The position numbers and the translations under genes were made by a program. Under the pieces are notes generated by a model. It was not told the origin of the DNA, did no database searches, and saw nothing but the letters and a program-made list of their open reading frames with translations. DNA of 64,000 bases. It comes from Streptomyces abikoensis (lineage in GTDB: Bacteria; Actinomycetota; Actinomycetes; Streptomycetales; Streptomycetaceae). The DNA is taken from the NCBI RefSeq assembly GCF_014648775.1, contig NZ_BMRT01000008.1, positions 186,001 to 250,000 of the forward strand. The letters are read 5' to 3'. This document shows, piece by piece, positions 7,753 to 17,159 of the stretch (its first letter is position 1; every line of letters starts with the position of its first letter).

Positions 7753-9213
7753 TTACACCGTCAGCGCGCGGTCGGTCGGGAGGACCGGCGCGGGCAGCGT
7801 GCTGGAACCCGTCAGGTAGCGGTCGACGCCGCGCGCGGCGGAGCGTCCTTCCGCGATCGCCCAGACGATGAGGGACTGGCCCCGGCCGGCGTCACCGGCG
7901 ACGAAGACGCCCGGCACGTTGGTGGCGTAGTCCGCGTCGCGTGCGATGTTCCCCCGGTCGTCCAGTTCGAGGCCGAACTGTTCGACGAGACCGTTCTGCC
8001 GGTCCGTTCCCGTGAAACCCATCGCGAGGGTGACGAGCTGGGCCGGGATGCGACGTTCGGTGCCGGGCTTCTGCTGGAGCTTGCCGTCGGTGAACTCGAC
8101 CTCCACGAGGTGGAGCCACTGGACGTTGCCGTCCTCGTCGCCCTCGAAGCGCGTGGTGGAGACGGAGTAGACGCGCTCGCCGCCCTCCTCGTGCGCCGAG
8201 GTGACCTTGTAGAGCATGGGGAAGGTCGGCCAGGGCTGGTTCGCGTTCCGCTCCTCGCCCGGCCGGGGCATGATCTCCAGCTGGGTGACGGAGGCCGCGC
8301 CCTGCCGGTGGGCGGTGCCGACGCAGTCGGCTCCGGTGTCGCCGCCGCCGATGACGACGACGTGCTTGCCCTCGGCGGTGATCGGGGAGACCGTCAGGTC
8401 GCCCTCCTGCACCTTGTTCGCCATGGGCAGGTACTCCATGGCGAAGTGGACGCCCTTGAGGTCGCGGCCGGGCACGGGCAGGTCGCGGGAGGTGGTGGCG
8501 CCGGCGGCGATGACGACGGCGTCGTAGCGCCGGCGCAGCTTGGCCGCGTCGATGTCGCGCCCGATCTCCACCTCGGTGCGGAACTTGGTGCCCTCCGCGC
8601 GCATCTGCTCGATGCGCCGGTTGATGTGCCGCTTCTCCATCTTGAACTCGGGGATGCCGTAGCGGAGCAGGCCGCCGACGCGGTCGGCGCGCTCGTAGAC
8701 GGCGACGGTGTGGCCGGCGCGGGTGAGCTGCTGGGCGGCGGCGAGGCCGGCGGGGCCGGAGCCGATGACGGCGACGGTCTTGCCGGAGAGCCGCTCGGGC
8801 GGCTGGGGGGTGACGTCGCCGGATTCCCAGGCCTTGTCGATGATGGTGACTTCGACGTTCTTGATGGTGACGGGCGCCTGGTTGATGCCGAGCACGCAGG
8901 CGGACTCGCAGGGGGCGGGGCAGAGGCGGCCGGTGAACTCGGGGAAGTTGTTGGTGGCGTGGAGCCGTTCGGAGGCGGCCTGCCAGTCGTCGCGGTAGGC
9001 GTAGTCGTTCCACTCGGGGATGAGGTTCCCGAGGGGGCAGCCGTTGTGGCAGAACGGGATGCCGCAGTCCATGCAGCGGCCGGCCTGCTTGCTGATGACG
9101 GGCAGGAGGGAGCCGGGGACGTAGACCTCGTTCCAGTCGCGGACCCGTTCCGTGGTGGGGCGGGTGCGGGCGAGGACGCGGTCGGTGGTCAGAAAGCCCT
9201 TCGGGTCAGCCAT
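7753..9213 (-). CDS. gltD: Glutamate synthase small (beta) subunit
   Basis: A 486-residue flavoprotein that passes electrons from NADPH through FAD and Fe-S centres to GltB for glutamate synthesis. The N-terminal cysteine cluster (CMDCGIPFCHNGCPLGN, then CPAPCESAC) binds the 4Fe-4S centres. GSGPAGLAAAQQ near 150 is the FAD Rossmann motif and GGGDTGADCVG near 290 the NADPH site. AGDAGRGQSLIVWAIAEGR closes the FAD domain. Its start lies inside the end of gltB (8-base overlap), so the two are co-translated. Length is normal for the family. Confidence 0.97.
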   Translation of the reverse strand: MADPKGFLTTDRVLARTRPTTERVRDWNEVYVPGSLLPVISKQAGRCMDCGIPFCHNGCPLGNLIPEWNDYAYRDDWQAASERLHATNNFPEFTGRLCPAPCESACVLGINQAPVTIKNVEVTIIDKAWESGDVTPQPPERLSGKTVAVIGSGPAGLAAAQQLTRAGHTVAVYERADRVGGLLRYGIPEFKMEKRHINRRIEQMRAEGTKFRTEVEIGRDIDAAKLRRRYDAVVIAAGATTSRDLPVPGRDLKGVHFAMEYLPMANKVQEGDLTVSPITAEGKHVVVIGGGDTGADCVGTAHRQGAASVTQLEIMPRPGEERNANQPWPTFPMLYKVTSAHEEGGERVYSVSTTRFEGDEDGNVQWLHLVEVEFTDGKLQQKPGTERRIPAQLVTLAMGFTGTDRQNGLVEQFGLELDDRGNIARDADYATNVPGVFVAGDAGRGQSLIVWAIAEGRSAARGVDRYLTGSSTLPAPVLPTDRALTV

Positions 9214-12200
9214 GGGTCGCCGCCTCCATCATCTTCTCGTGGGTCTCGGTCTCGGTCAGACCGGCCAGCTCGGCGGCGTCCTTGGCGGCGAGCACTGCCT
9301 TGTAGGTGGTGGGCAGGACCTTGCGGAAGCGGTTCGCCGCCGTGTCCCAGTCGGCGAGGAGGCCGGCCGCGACGGTGGAGGCGGTCTCCTCGTGGTGGCG
9401 GCGCACCACGTCGTGCAGCCACCGGCGGTCGGCGTCGTCGAGGGGTTCGACGGCTCCGGCCAGTTCCTTGTTGACGTTGCGCGGGTCGAGGTCGATGACG
9501 TAGGCGACGCCGCCGGACATGCCTGCCGCGAAGTTGCGGCCGGTGGGGCCGAGGACGACGGCGCGGCCGCCGGTCATGTACTCGCAGCCGTGGTCGCCGA
9601 CGCCCTCGGAGACGACGGTGGCGCCGGAGTTGCGGACGCAGAAGCGCTCGCCGACGCTGCCGCGCAGGAACATCTCGCCGCCGGTGGCGCCGTAGGCGAG
9701 GGTGTTGCCGGCGATGGTGGAGTACTCGGCGAGGTGGTCGGCGCCCCGGTCGGGGCGGACGACGACACGGCCGCCGGAGAGGCCCTTGCCGACGTAGTCG
9801 TTGGCGTCGCCCTCCAGGCGCAGGGTGACGCCGCGCGGCAGGAAGGCGCCGAAGGACTGGCCGGCGGAGCCGGTGAAGGTGATGTCGATGGTGTCGTCGG
9901 GCAGGCCCGCGCCGCCGTACTTCTTGGTGACCTCGTGACCGAGCATGGTGCCGACGGTCCGGTTGACGTTGCGGATGGCCACCTGGGCGCGGACGGGCTG
10001 GGGGGCCTCGTCGCCGACGGTGTTCAGGGCGTCGGCGGCCAGCTTGATCAGCTGGTTGTCGAGCGCCTTGGCCAGGCCGTGGTCCTGGGGAGTGGTGTGG
10101 TGGCGCACGGCGCCGGCGGGCAGGTCGGGGACGTGGAGGAGCGGGGACAGGTCCAGGCCCTGGGCCTTCCAGTGGCCGACGGCGCGGGCGGTGTCGAGGA
10201 GCTCGACCTGGCCGACGGCTTCCTGAAGGGTGCGGAAGCCCAGTTCGGCGAGGAGCTCGCGGACCTCCTCGGCGATGAACTCGAAGAAGTTGACGACGAA
10301 TTCGGCCTTGCCGCTGAACCGTTCGCGCAGGACGGGATTCTGGGTGGCGATGCCGACGGGGCAGGTGTCCAGGTGGCAGACGCGCATCATGACGCAGCCG
10401 GAGACGACGAGGGGGGCGGTGGCGAAGCCGAACTCCTCGGCGCCGAGGAGGGCGGCGATCACGACGTCGCGGCCGGTCTTGAGCTGGCCGTCGGTCTGGA
10501 CGACGATGCGGTCGCGCAGGCCGTTGAGGAGCAGGGTCTGCTGGGTCTCGGCGAGGCCGAGCTCCCAGGGGCCGCCCGCGTGCTTGAGGGAGGTGAGCGG
10601 GGAGGCGCCGGTGCCGCCGTCGTGGCCGGAGATCAGCACGACGTCGGCGTGGGCCTTGGAGACGCCCGCCGCGACCGTGCCGACGCCGACCTCGGAGACC
10701 AGCTTCACATGGATGCGGGCGGCGGGGTTGGCGTTCTTGAGGTCGTGGATGAGCTGGGCGAGGTCCTCGATGGAGTAGATGTCGTGGTGCGGGGGCGGCG
10801 AGATCAGTCCGACGCCGGGGGTGGAGTGGCGGGTCTTCGCGACCCAGGGGTAGACCTTGTGGCCGGGCAGCTGGCCGCCCTCGCCGGGCTTGGCGCCCTG
10901 GGCCATCTTGATCTGGATGTCGTCGGCGTGGACGAGGTATTCGCTGGTGACGCCGAAGCGGCCGGAGGCCACCTGCTTGATGCTGGAGCGGCGCGCGGGG
11001 TCGTAGAGGCGGTCGGGGTCCTCGCCGCCCTCACCGGTGTTGGACTTGGCGCCCAGCCGGTTCATGGCGATGGCGAGGGTCTCGTGGGCCTCCTGGGAGA
11101 TGGAGCCGTAGGACATGGCGCCGGTGGAGAAGCGCTTGACGATCTCGCTGACGGGCTCGACCTCGTCGAGGGGGATCGAGGGGCGGTCGCTCTTGAAGGA
11201 GAACAGTCCGCGCAGGGTCATCAGCCGCTCGGACTGCTCGTCCACGCGCCGCGTGTACTGCTTGAAGATGTCGTAGCGGCGGGCGCGGGTGGAGTGCTGG
11301 AGCCGGAAGACGGTCTCGGGGTCGAAGAGGTGGGGCTCGCCCTCGCGGCGCCACTGGTACTCGCCGCCTATGTCGAGGCGGCGGTGGGTGGCGGGGATGC
11401 CGGTGGCGGGGTAGGCCTTGGCGTGGCGTGCGGCGACCTCGCGGGCGACGACGTCCAGGCCGGCGCCGCCGATCTTGGTGGCGGTGCCGTGGAAGTAGGC
11501 GTCGACGAAGGACTCCTCCAGGCCGACGGCCTCGAAGACCTGGGCGCCCCGGTAGGAGGCGACGGTGGAGATGCCCATCTTGGACATGACCTTCAGGACG
11601 CCCTTGCCCAGCGCCTTGATGAGGTTGCGGATGGCGTCCTCGGGGGCGATGTCCGGCAGGAACGTCCCGGCGCGGACGAGGTCCTCGACGGACTCCATCG
11701 CCAGGTACGGGTTCACGGCCGCCGCGCCGTAACCGATGAGCAGCGCGACGTGGTGGACCTCGCGGACGTCACCGGCCTCGACCAGCAGGCCCACCTGGGT
11801 GCGCTGCTTGGTGCGGATGAGGTGGTGGTGGATGGCCGAGGTGAGCAGCAGGGAGGGGATGGGGGCGTGCTCGGCGTCGGAGTGCCGGTCGGAGAGCACG
11901 ATGAGCCGGGCGCCGTTCTCGATGGCCGCGTCGGCCTCGGCGCACATGGCCGCGAGGCGGGCGGCGAGCGCCTCGCCGCCCCCGGCGACGCGGTAGAGGC
12001 CGGAGAGCGTGGCGGCCTTGAGGCCCGGCATGTCGCCGTCTGCGTTGATGTGGATGAGCTTGGCGAGCTCGTCGTTGTCGATGACGGGGAAGGGCAGGGT
12101 GACGCTGCGGCAGGACGCGGCGGTGGGGTCCAGCAGATTGCGCTGCGGTCCGAGGGAGGAGATCAGCGAGGTGACGAGCTCCTCGCGGATGGCGTCCAGC

Positions 12201-13765
12201 GGGGGGTTGGTGACCTGCGCGAAGAGCTGGGTGAAGTAGTCGAAGAGCAGCCGCGGCCGCTCGGAGAGCGCGGCGATCGGCGAGTCCGTGCCCATGGAAC
12301 CGATGGGCTCGGCACCGGACTTGGCCATCGGGGCGAGGATGACGCGCAGCTCCTCCTCGGTGTAGCCGAAGGTCTGCTGGCGGCGGGTGACGGAGGCGTG
12401 GGTGTGGACGATGTGCTCGCGCTCGGGGAGGTCGGCGAGGTCGATGAGGCCGGCCTCCAGCCACTCCTGGTAGGGCTGTTCGGCGGCGAGGGCGGCCTTG
12501 ATCTCGTCGTCCTCGATGACGCGGTGGGCCTCGGTGTCGACGAGGAACATCTTGCCGGGCTGGAGGCGGCCCTTGCGGACGACCTTGGCGGGGTCGATGT
12601 CGAGGACGCCGACCTCGGAGGAGAACACGACGAGTCCGTCGTCGGTGACCCAGTAGCGCCCGGGGCGCAGGCCGTTGCGGTCCAGGACGGCGCCGACGAC
12701 GGTGCCGTCGGTGAAGGTGACGCAGGCCGGGCCGTCCCAGGGCTCCATGAGGGTGGAGTGGTACTGGTAGAAGGCGCGCCGGGCGGGGTCCATGGAGGCG
12801 TGGTTCTCCCAGGCCTCGGGGATCATCATCAGCACGCTGTGCGGGAGCGAGCGGCCGCCGAGGTGGAGCAGCTCCAGGACCTCGTCGAAGGAGGCGGAGT
12901 CGGAGGCGCCGGGGGTGCAGACGGGGAAGGTCCGTTCCAGCGGCTTGTCCCCGAAGAGGTCGCTGGCCAGCTGGGATTCGCGGGCGCGCATCCAGTTGCG
13001 GTTGCCCTTGACGGTGTTGATCTCTCCGTTGTGGGCGACGAAGCGGTAGGGGTGGGCGAGCGGCCAGCTCGGGAAGGTGTTGGTGGAGAACCGCGAGTGG
13101 ACGAGCGCGATGGCGGTGGCGCAGCGCCGGTCGGAGAGGTCCGGGAAGAACGGCTCGAGCTGCCCGGTGGTGAGCATGCCCTTGTAGACGATGGTGCGGG
13201 CGGAGAGCGAGGGGAAGTAGACGCCCGCCTCGCGCTCGGAGCGCTTGCGCAGGGCGAAGGCCTTGCGGTCGAGGGCGAGGTCCTCGTTGACGCCGTCCGT
13301 GACGAACAGTTGCCGGAAGGCGGGCATCGTGGCGCGGGCGTCGGCGCCGAGCAGCTCGGGGGTGACGGGGACGGTGCGCCAGCCGAGGACGGTCAGGCCC
13401 TCCTCGGCGGCGATCGTCTCGATGCGCGAGACGGCGGTGGCCGCTGCCGGCTCGTCGGCCGGGAGGAAGGCGATGCCGACGGCGTAGGCGCCGGCGGCGG
13501 GGAGCGTGAAGCCCTCGACGCTCTCGACGCTTTCCCGGAGGAACGCGTCGGGGATCTGCATCAGGATGCCGGCGCCGTCCCCGGTGTCGGGGTCGGATCC
13601 GGTGGCGCCGCGGTGCTCCATGTTGCGCAGGACGGTGAGCGCCTGCTCGATGAGCCCATGGCTCGCCTCGCCGGTGAGAGTCGCGACAAAGCCCACGCCA
13701 CAGGCGTCGTGCTCGTTCCGCGGGTCGTACATCCCCTGGTGGGCGGGGTGGGATGCGTGGCGCAT
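9206..13765 (-). CDS. gltB: Glutamate synthase large (alpha) subunit
   Basis: A 1519-residue enzyme converting 2-oxoglutarate and glutamine to two glutamates. The N-terminal class II amidotransferase domain would mature by removal of a 21-residue propeptide to expose Cys22 (DACGVGF). The central domain is followed by the FMN synthase domain with GGEDPDR, GEGGQLPGHKV and the Fe-S cysteines CHLDTCPVGIATQ, then a C-terminal beta-helix rich in glycine (GGRVVVRP, GGEMFLRG, GGVAYV). The ATG follows GGGAGC. The 313-base upstream region contains a spaced inverted repeat. Length is typical. Confidence 0.97.
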   Translation of the reverse strand: MRHASHPAHQGMYDPRNEHDACGVGFVATLTGEASHGLIEQALTVLRNMEHRGATGSDPDTGDGAGILMQIPDAFLRESVESVEGFTLPAAGAYAVGIAFLPADEPAAATAVSRIETIAAEEGLTVLGWRTVPVTPELLGADARATMPAFRQLFVTDGVNEDLALDRKAFALRKRSEREAGVYFPSLSARTIVYKGMLTTGQLEPFFPDLSDRRCATAIALVHSRFSTNTFPSWPLAHPYRFVAHNGEINTVKGNRNWMRARESQLASDLFGDKPLERTFPVCTPGASDSASFDEVLELLHLGGRSLPHSVLMMIPEAWENHASMDPARRAFYQYHSTLMEPWDGPACVTFTDGTVVGAVLDRNGLRPGRYWVTDDGLVVFSSEVGVLDIDPAKVVRKGRLQPGKMFLVDTEAHRVIEDDEIKAALAAEQPYQEWLEAGLIDLADLPEREHIVHTHASVTRRQQTFGYTEEELRVILAPMAKSGAEPIGSMGTDSPIAALSERPRLLFDYFTQLFAQVTNPPLDAIREELVTSLISSLGPQRNLLDPTAASCRSVTLPFPVIDNDELAKLIHINADGDMPGLKAATLSGLYRVAGGGEALAARLAAMCAEADAAIENGARLIVLSDRHSDAEHAPIPSLLLTSAIHHHLIRTKQRTQVGLLVEAGDVREVHHVALLIGYGAAAVNPYLAMESVEDLVRAGTFLPDIAPEDAIRNLIKALGKGVLKVMSKMGISTVASYRGAQVFEAVGLEESFVDAYFHGTATKIGGAGLDVVAREVAARHAKAYPATGIPATHRRLDIGGEYQWRREGEPHLFDPETVFRLQHSTRARRYDIFKQYTRRVDEQSERLMTLRGLFSFKSDRPSIPLDEVEPVSEIVKRFSTGAMSYGSISQEAHETLAIAMNRLGAKSNTGEGGEDPDRLYDPARRSSIKQVASGRFGVTSEYLVHADDIQIKMAQGAKPGEGGQLPGHKVYPWVAKTRHSTPGVGLISPPPHHDIYSIEDLAQLIHDLKNANPAARIHVKLVSEVGVGTVAAGVSKAHADVVLISGHDGGTGASPLTSLKHAGGPWELGLAETQQTLLLNGLRDRIVVQTDGQLKTGRDVVIAALLGAEEFGFATAPLVVSGCVMMRVCHLDTCPVGIATQNPVLRERFSGKAEFVVNFFEFIAEEVRELLAELGFRTLQEAVGQVELLDTARAVGHWKAQGLDLSPLLHVPDLPAGAVRHHTTPQDHGLAKALDNQLIKLAADALNTVGDEAPQPVRAQVAIRNVNRTVGTMLGHEVTKKYGGAGLPDDTIDITFTGSAGQSFGAFLPRGVTLRLEGDANDYVGKGLSGGRVVVRPDRGADHLAEYSTIAGNTLAYGATGGEMFLRGSVGERFCVRNSGATVVSEGVGDHGCEYMTGGRAVVLGPTGRNFAAGMSGGVAYVIDLDPRNVNKELAGAVEPLDDADRRWLHDVVRRHHEETASTVAAGLLADWDTAANRFRKVLPTTYKAVLAAKDAAELAGLTETETHEKMMEAATHG

Positions 13766-14078
13766 CGGCGCTCCCGTCGTCGTCTGGCAGTCATGTCGTG
13801 ACGCATGTGCCGAGGGACGACGTTGGCCCTCGCGGAAGAAGGTTGTTCAGGCTTACATGATGGGTCGCTTCTCGAAGAGCGGAAGGGGTGGTCCATCATG
13901 TGGACACCGGCTGGACTCGGGCGGCGCTCCGGGCTCCCTGGGATCGCCAGGCCCGGCCGCGCCCGAGAAGTGGTGCGGCACGGGCGGCATTGCCCGCAGC
14001 GCTACCGGATTGTGCCCTGCCCCCGGGGAAATGAAACCGGGGAGAAACACGCACGTTATACGGCAGCGCGCATAAGAA
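13766..14078. promoter_or_regulatory. gltB upstream region with spaced inverted repeat
   Basis: No gene is visible in these 313 bases. They contain ACATGATGG at 13855-13863 and its exact reverse complement at 13893-13901, separated by 29 bases and located 90-136 bases before the gltB start. This is a candidate operator for nitrogen or amino-acid control of gltBD. I could not assign a secure -10/-35 pair. Confidence 0.4.
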
Positions 14079-14810
14079 TTACCCGACGGCGGTCCCGAAG
14101 GCAATACCGAGGAGATACGTCACACCCGCCGCGGCACCGCCGAGGAGCAGCTGCCGGAGCCCGCTGAACCACCACGTCCGCGCCGTCACCCGGGCGACGA
14201 CCGCGCCGCAGGCGAACAGCCCCACGAGCGCGAGCAGCACGGCGGGCCACAGCTCGGTGGCCCCGAGCAGGTACGGCAGCAGCGGCAGCAGGGCGCCCAG
14301 CGCGAACGAGCCGAACGACGAGACGGCGGCGACGAGGGGCGAGGGCAGGTCGGACGGGTCGATGCCGAGCTCCTCGCGGGCGTGGATCTCCAGCGCCTGC
14401 TCCGGGTCCTTCGACAGCTGCCGGGCGACCTCACGGGCCAGCGCGGGCTCGACGCCGCGCGACTCGTAGAGCGCGGCCAGCTCCTCCAGCTCGTCCGCCG
14501 GGTGCTTGCGCAGCTCGCGCCGCTCCACGTCCAGCTCGGCGAGGACCAGCTCGCGCTGCGAGGCGACGGAGGTGTACTCACCGGCGGCCATGGAGAACGC
14601 GCCGGCCGCGAGCCCGGCCATGCCGGCGATCACGATGGCGCTGGACGAGGCGGTGCCACCGGCCACGCCCGTCATCAGGGCCACGTTGGAGACCAGTCCG
14701 TCCATGGCCCCGAACACGGCGGGCCGCAGCCAGCCGCCGTTCACATCACGGTGGGTGTGATTGTCGCGGTGGGCTATGTGCGTTGCCGCGGCCGTATCGA
14801 GGACAGCCAT
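14079..14810 (-). CDS. VIT/CCC1-family transporter
   Basis: A 243-residue membrane protein of the VIT1/CCC1 family, which move Fe(II) or Mn(II) out of the cytosol. The motif FGAMDGLVSNVALMTGVAGG opens the first helix. A second helix carries the small-residue and Met pattern MAGLAAGAFSMAAGEYTSVASQRE. A cytosolic acidic helical segment (about 85-155, EELAALYESRGVEP) binds metal in relatives. Three C-terminal helices complete the usual five. I chose the ATG at 14810 because GGAG precedes it and the family starts there; the frame is open upstream to 14918. It shares no transcript with lgt. Confidence 0.88.
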   Translation of the reverse strand: MAVLDTAAATHIAHRDNHTHRDVNGGWLRPAVFGAMDGLVSNVALMTGVAGGTASSSAIVIAGMAGLAAGAFSMAAGEYTSVASQRELVLAELDVERRELRKHPADELEELAALYESRGVEPALAREVARQLSKDPEQALEIHAREELGIDPSDLPSPLVAAVSSFGSFALGALLPLLPYLLGATELWPAVLLALVGLFACGAVVARVTARTWWFSGLRQLLLGGAAAGVTYLLGIAFGTAVG

Positions 14811-14960
14811 GTCTCCAGATGCTCCCTTCCCCAGGGACGCGGACGGCCCGCCCGCGTTCCCTCTCGCGTATCGCGTACGAGTCGAAGGTACGCACGAATG
14901 GGCATGATCCGCTAGCAAGGAAGGCCGAACTTACCTCGCTGACCTGCGGCTTTACCAAAA

Positions 14961-14990
14961 AGCCCCCTGCGGCGAGGGCCGCAGGGGGCT
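14961..14990 (-). terminator. Intrinsic terminator of the lgt operon
   Basis: A 13-bp perfect stem (arms 14961-14973 and 14978-14990, four-base loop) is followed on the minus strand by a short T run, a rare textbook intrinsic terminator in this genome. It lies 34 bases after the lgt stop. Confidence 0.8.
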
Positions 14991-15023
14991 GAGGTGACGC
15001 GCGTGGGTGTCAGCGCTTGGCTG

Positions 15024-16004
15024 TCAGCGCTTGTCGGCGCCGGAGGCGGGCTTGGTGAGGTCGGTCTTGGAGGACGCACCCGACGCACCGCCCTCGGAGG
15101 CACCCTCCTCGGACGCACCCTCGGAGGCGTCCGCAGCGGCATCCGCGACGGCATCCGCGACGGCATCCGTGGCGTCGTCCTCGGCCGCACCGGGCTCGAC
15201 GACGAGCTCCCGCCCGGGGACCCGCTTCGAGGAGATCACGAAGTAGGCGACGGCGGCGAGGAAGACCAGGATGGCGGTCCAGCCGTTGAGCCGCAGGCCC
15301 AGGAAGTGGTGGGCCGTGTCGACCCGCAGGTACTCGGTCCAGAACCGGCCGACGGTGTACGCGGCGACGTAGACCGCGAACGCCCGCCCGTGCCCCAGCT
15401 TGAACTTCCGGTCGGCCCAGATCACGAGGGCCGCGACGCCGAGGCACCACAGCGACTCGTACAGGAACGTCGGGTGGTACGTGCCGCCGATCCGGCCGAT
15501 CGCCGGGTCCGGGTCGATCTTCAGCGCCCAGGGCAGATCGGTCGGCCGGCCGTAGAGCTCCTGGTTGAACCAGTTGCCCCAGCGACCGATGGCCTGCGCC
15601 ACGGCGATACCGGGCGCGATGGCGTCCGCGTACGCGGGCAGCGGGATCCCGCGCCGGCGGCAGCCGATCCAGGCGCCGACGGCACCGAGGGCGATGGCGC
15701 CCCAGATGCCGAGGCCGCCCTCCCAGATCTTGAACGCGCCGACCCAGTCCCGGCCGGGGCCGAAGTACAGCTCGTAGTCCGTGATCACGTGATACAGCCG
15801 CCCGCCGACGAGCCCGAAGGGCACCGCCCACACGGCGATGTCGGCGATCGTCCCGGACCGGCCGCCCCGTGCGATCCAGCGCTTGTTGCCGAGCCAGACG
15901 GCGACGAAGACGCCGATGATGATGCAGAAGGCATAGCCGCGCAGCGGGATCGGTCCGAGGTGGACGACACCGGTCGAGGGGCTGGGGATGTATGCGAGAT
16001 TCAT
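15024..16004 (-). CDS. lgt: Prolipoprotein diacylglyceryl transferase
   Basis: A 326-residue polytopic membrane enzyme that transfers diacylglyceryl to the lipobox cysteine of prolipoproteins. The Lgt signature GRWGNWFNQELYGRPT is intact near residue 140, and HPTFLYES follows in the usual place. About seven hydrophobic helices are visible. The C-terminus adds roughly 40 residues rich in Ala, Asp and Ser, a common Streptomyces extension. I chose the ATG at 16004 (MNLAYIPSPS, preceded by GGGGG) rather than the open frame to 16121, because family members start there. It is last in the DsbA-like / hypothetical / lgt group. Confidence 0.95.
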   Translation of the reverse strand: MNLAYIPSPSTGVVHLGPIPLRGYAFCIIIGVFVAVWLGNKRWIARGGRSGTIADIAVWAVPFGLVGGRLYHVITDYELYFGPGRDWVGAFKIWEGGLGIWGAIALGAVGAWIGCRRRGIPLPAYADAIAPGIAVAQAIGRWGNWFNQELYGRPTDLPWALKIDPDPAIGRIGGTYHPTFLYESLWCLGVAALVIWADRKFKLGHGRAFAVYVAAYTVGRFWTEYLRVDTAHHFLGLRLNGWTAILVFLAAVAYFVISSKRVPGRELVVEPGAAEDDATDAVADAVADAAADASEGASEEGASEGGASGASSKTDLTKPASGADKR

Positions 16005-16096
16005 GGCACCCCCGACGCTACCTTGCCGGAACGCACAGGTGGCACCCCACCCGGGGAACGTCTGCGTAACACCGGGGCGACTCCGCGCCCGGACGC

Positions 16097-17074
16097 CTAC
16101 GTCCGGGTGACCGTTCCGCACTCGTCGTGACGGTTTCCCAGGTCGCGGCTGCTGTCGTAGGGGTCGACGGCGGGCCCGGACCGCTCCGACCCGTCCCGCC
16201 CGTCACCATGGCGGGTGATCCGGGGGAATTCCGGGTGGATGAATCCGTCGTGGATCTCACAGGTGGTGTTGCCGATGTCCATCACGTGGCGGCGCACGAC
16301 CAGCTTGCCGGGTTCCACCCGGAAGCGGGCGGGATCGGGAACCTCGACGTCCAGGACCCGGCGCACGATGGTGCGCGCGATCTGCCGGGACTTCTTGTCC
16401 TTCTTCGTCAGGGGGTAGACGAAGGTGTAGTCGGCGTGGACGGTGACGACGCCGCCCTCGCGCTCGGCGAAGGTCATCCGGCCGCGCGTCTTGACGATGT
16501 CGCCCACCAGGCGGACCTGGTTCGGGTCGAAGCGGCTGAAGAAGGCGAGCGGGTCGTTCTCCTTGCCGGGCTTGCTCAGCGAGGCGTTCATCTTGCCGAT
16601 CAGATCGTCCCCCGGCTCGATCAGCCCCAGCGCGGCGGCCGGTCGCTCGCCGCGCAGCGTCGCGGGGTCGAGGTTGGCGGCGACGAGGAAGTCCTTGGTC
16701 AGCTTCAGCGCCGAGGCGACCTGCTCCTTGGACGACTCCCCCACGGCCGCCGCCTCGGGGATGACAATCCCCGCCGCCCCGTCGGCGTACTCCTCGGCCG
16801 GCGACCCGGCGAAGGGGTGGTCGAGAGTGACGGTGTCCGCCGCCACCGTCGTCGTCTCCTTCTTCCTGCCCCAGTCGCCGGGTATCCGGGACCGGACCCC
16901 ACCGGGATCGACCACGACCACGGCCCCCACGGCGACGGCCAGGGCGGCGCCGGCGCCGCCGAGTATCCGTCGCCTGCGGGCGGCCCGCCCGTCCAGCTCC
17001 CGCCACGCGGGCCCGGTGCGCCAGCCTTCGGGGTACTGGGGAGGGGTGCTCTTCTCAGACGGTCTTCGGGTCAC
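16097..17074 (-). CDS. Conserved hypothetical membrane-anchored protein
   Basis: A 325-residue protein of unknown function. One hydrophobic helix (about 37-57) follows an Arg-rich segment (GRAARRRRILGG), so the bulk (60-325) should lie outside the membrane. The exported part shows an alpha/beta fold with VHADYTFVYPLTKKDKK and a C-terminal CEIHDGF that resembles a small mixed sheet. I took the GTG at 17074 as start; a TTG at 17092 is an alternative. It lies between the DsbA-like gene and lgt and is co-directional with both. The C-terminal 40 residues are polar and probably flexible. Confidence 0.75.
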   Translation of the reverse strand: MTRRPSEKSTPPQYPEGWRTGPAWRELDGRAARRRRILGGAGAALAVAVGAVVVVDPGGVRSRIPGDWGRKKETTTVAADTVTLDHPFAGSPAEEYADGAAGIVIPEAAAVGESSKEQVASALKLTKDFLVAANLDPATLRGERPAAALGLIEPGDDLIGKMNASLSKPGKENDPLAFFSRFDPNQVRLVGDIVKTRGRMTFAEREGGVVTVHADYTFVYPLTKKDKKSRQIARTIVRRVLDVEVPDPARFRVEPGKLVVRRHVMDIGNTTCEIHDGFIHPEFPRITRHGDGRDGSERSGPAVDPYDSSRDLGNRHDECGTVTRT

Positions 17075-17159
17075 CGCACGCTCTCTGTCCAACGTTCCAT
17101 CAGGTCAGAGGAGAACTGTAGAGGCGTGCGGAACGAGCGACTCCGGCGGCCGGTCGTCG

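Noticed and set aside
9152..13801. A 1549-codon open frame antisense to gltB
   Set aside because: Its product is Gly/Asp/Val-rich low-complexity sequence without domains and mirrors gltB codon bias. The gltB frame on the other strand has full motif support.
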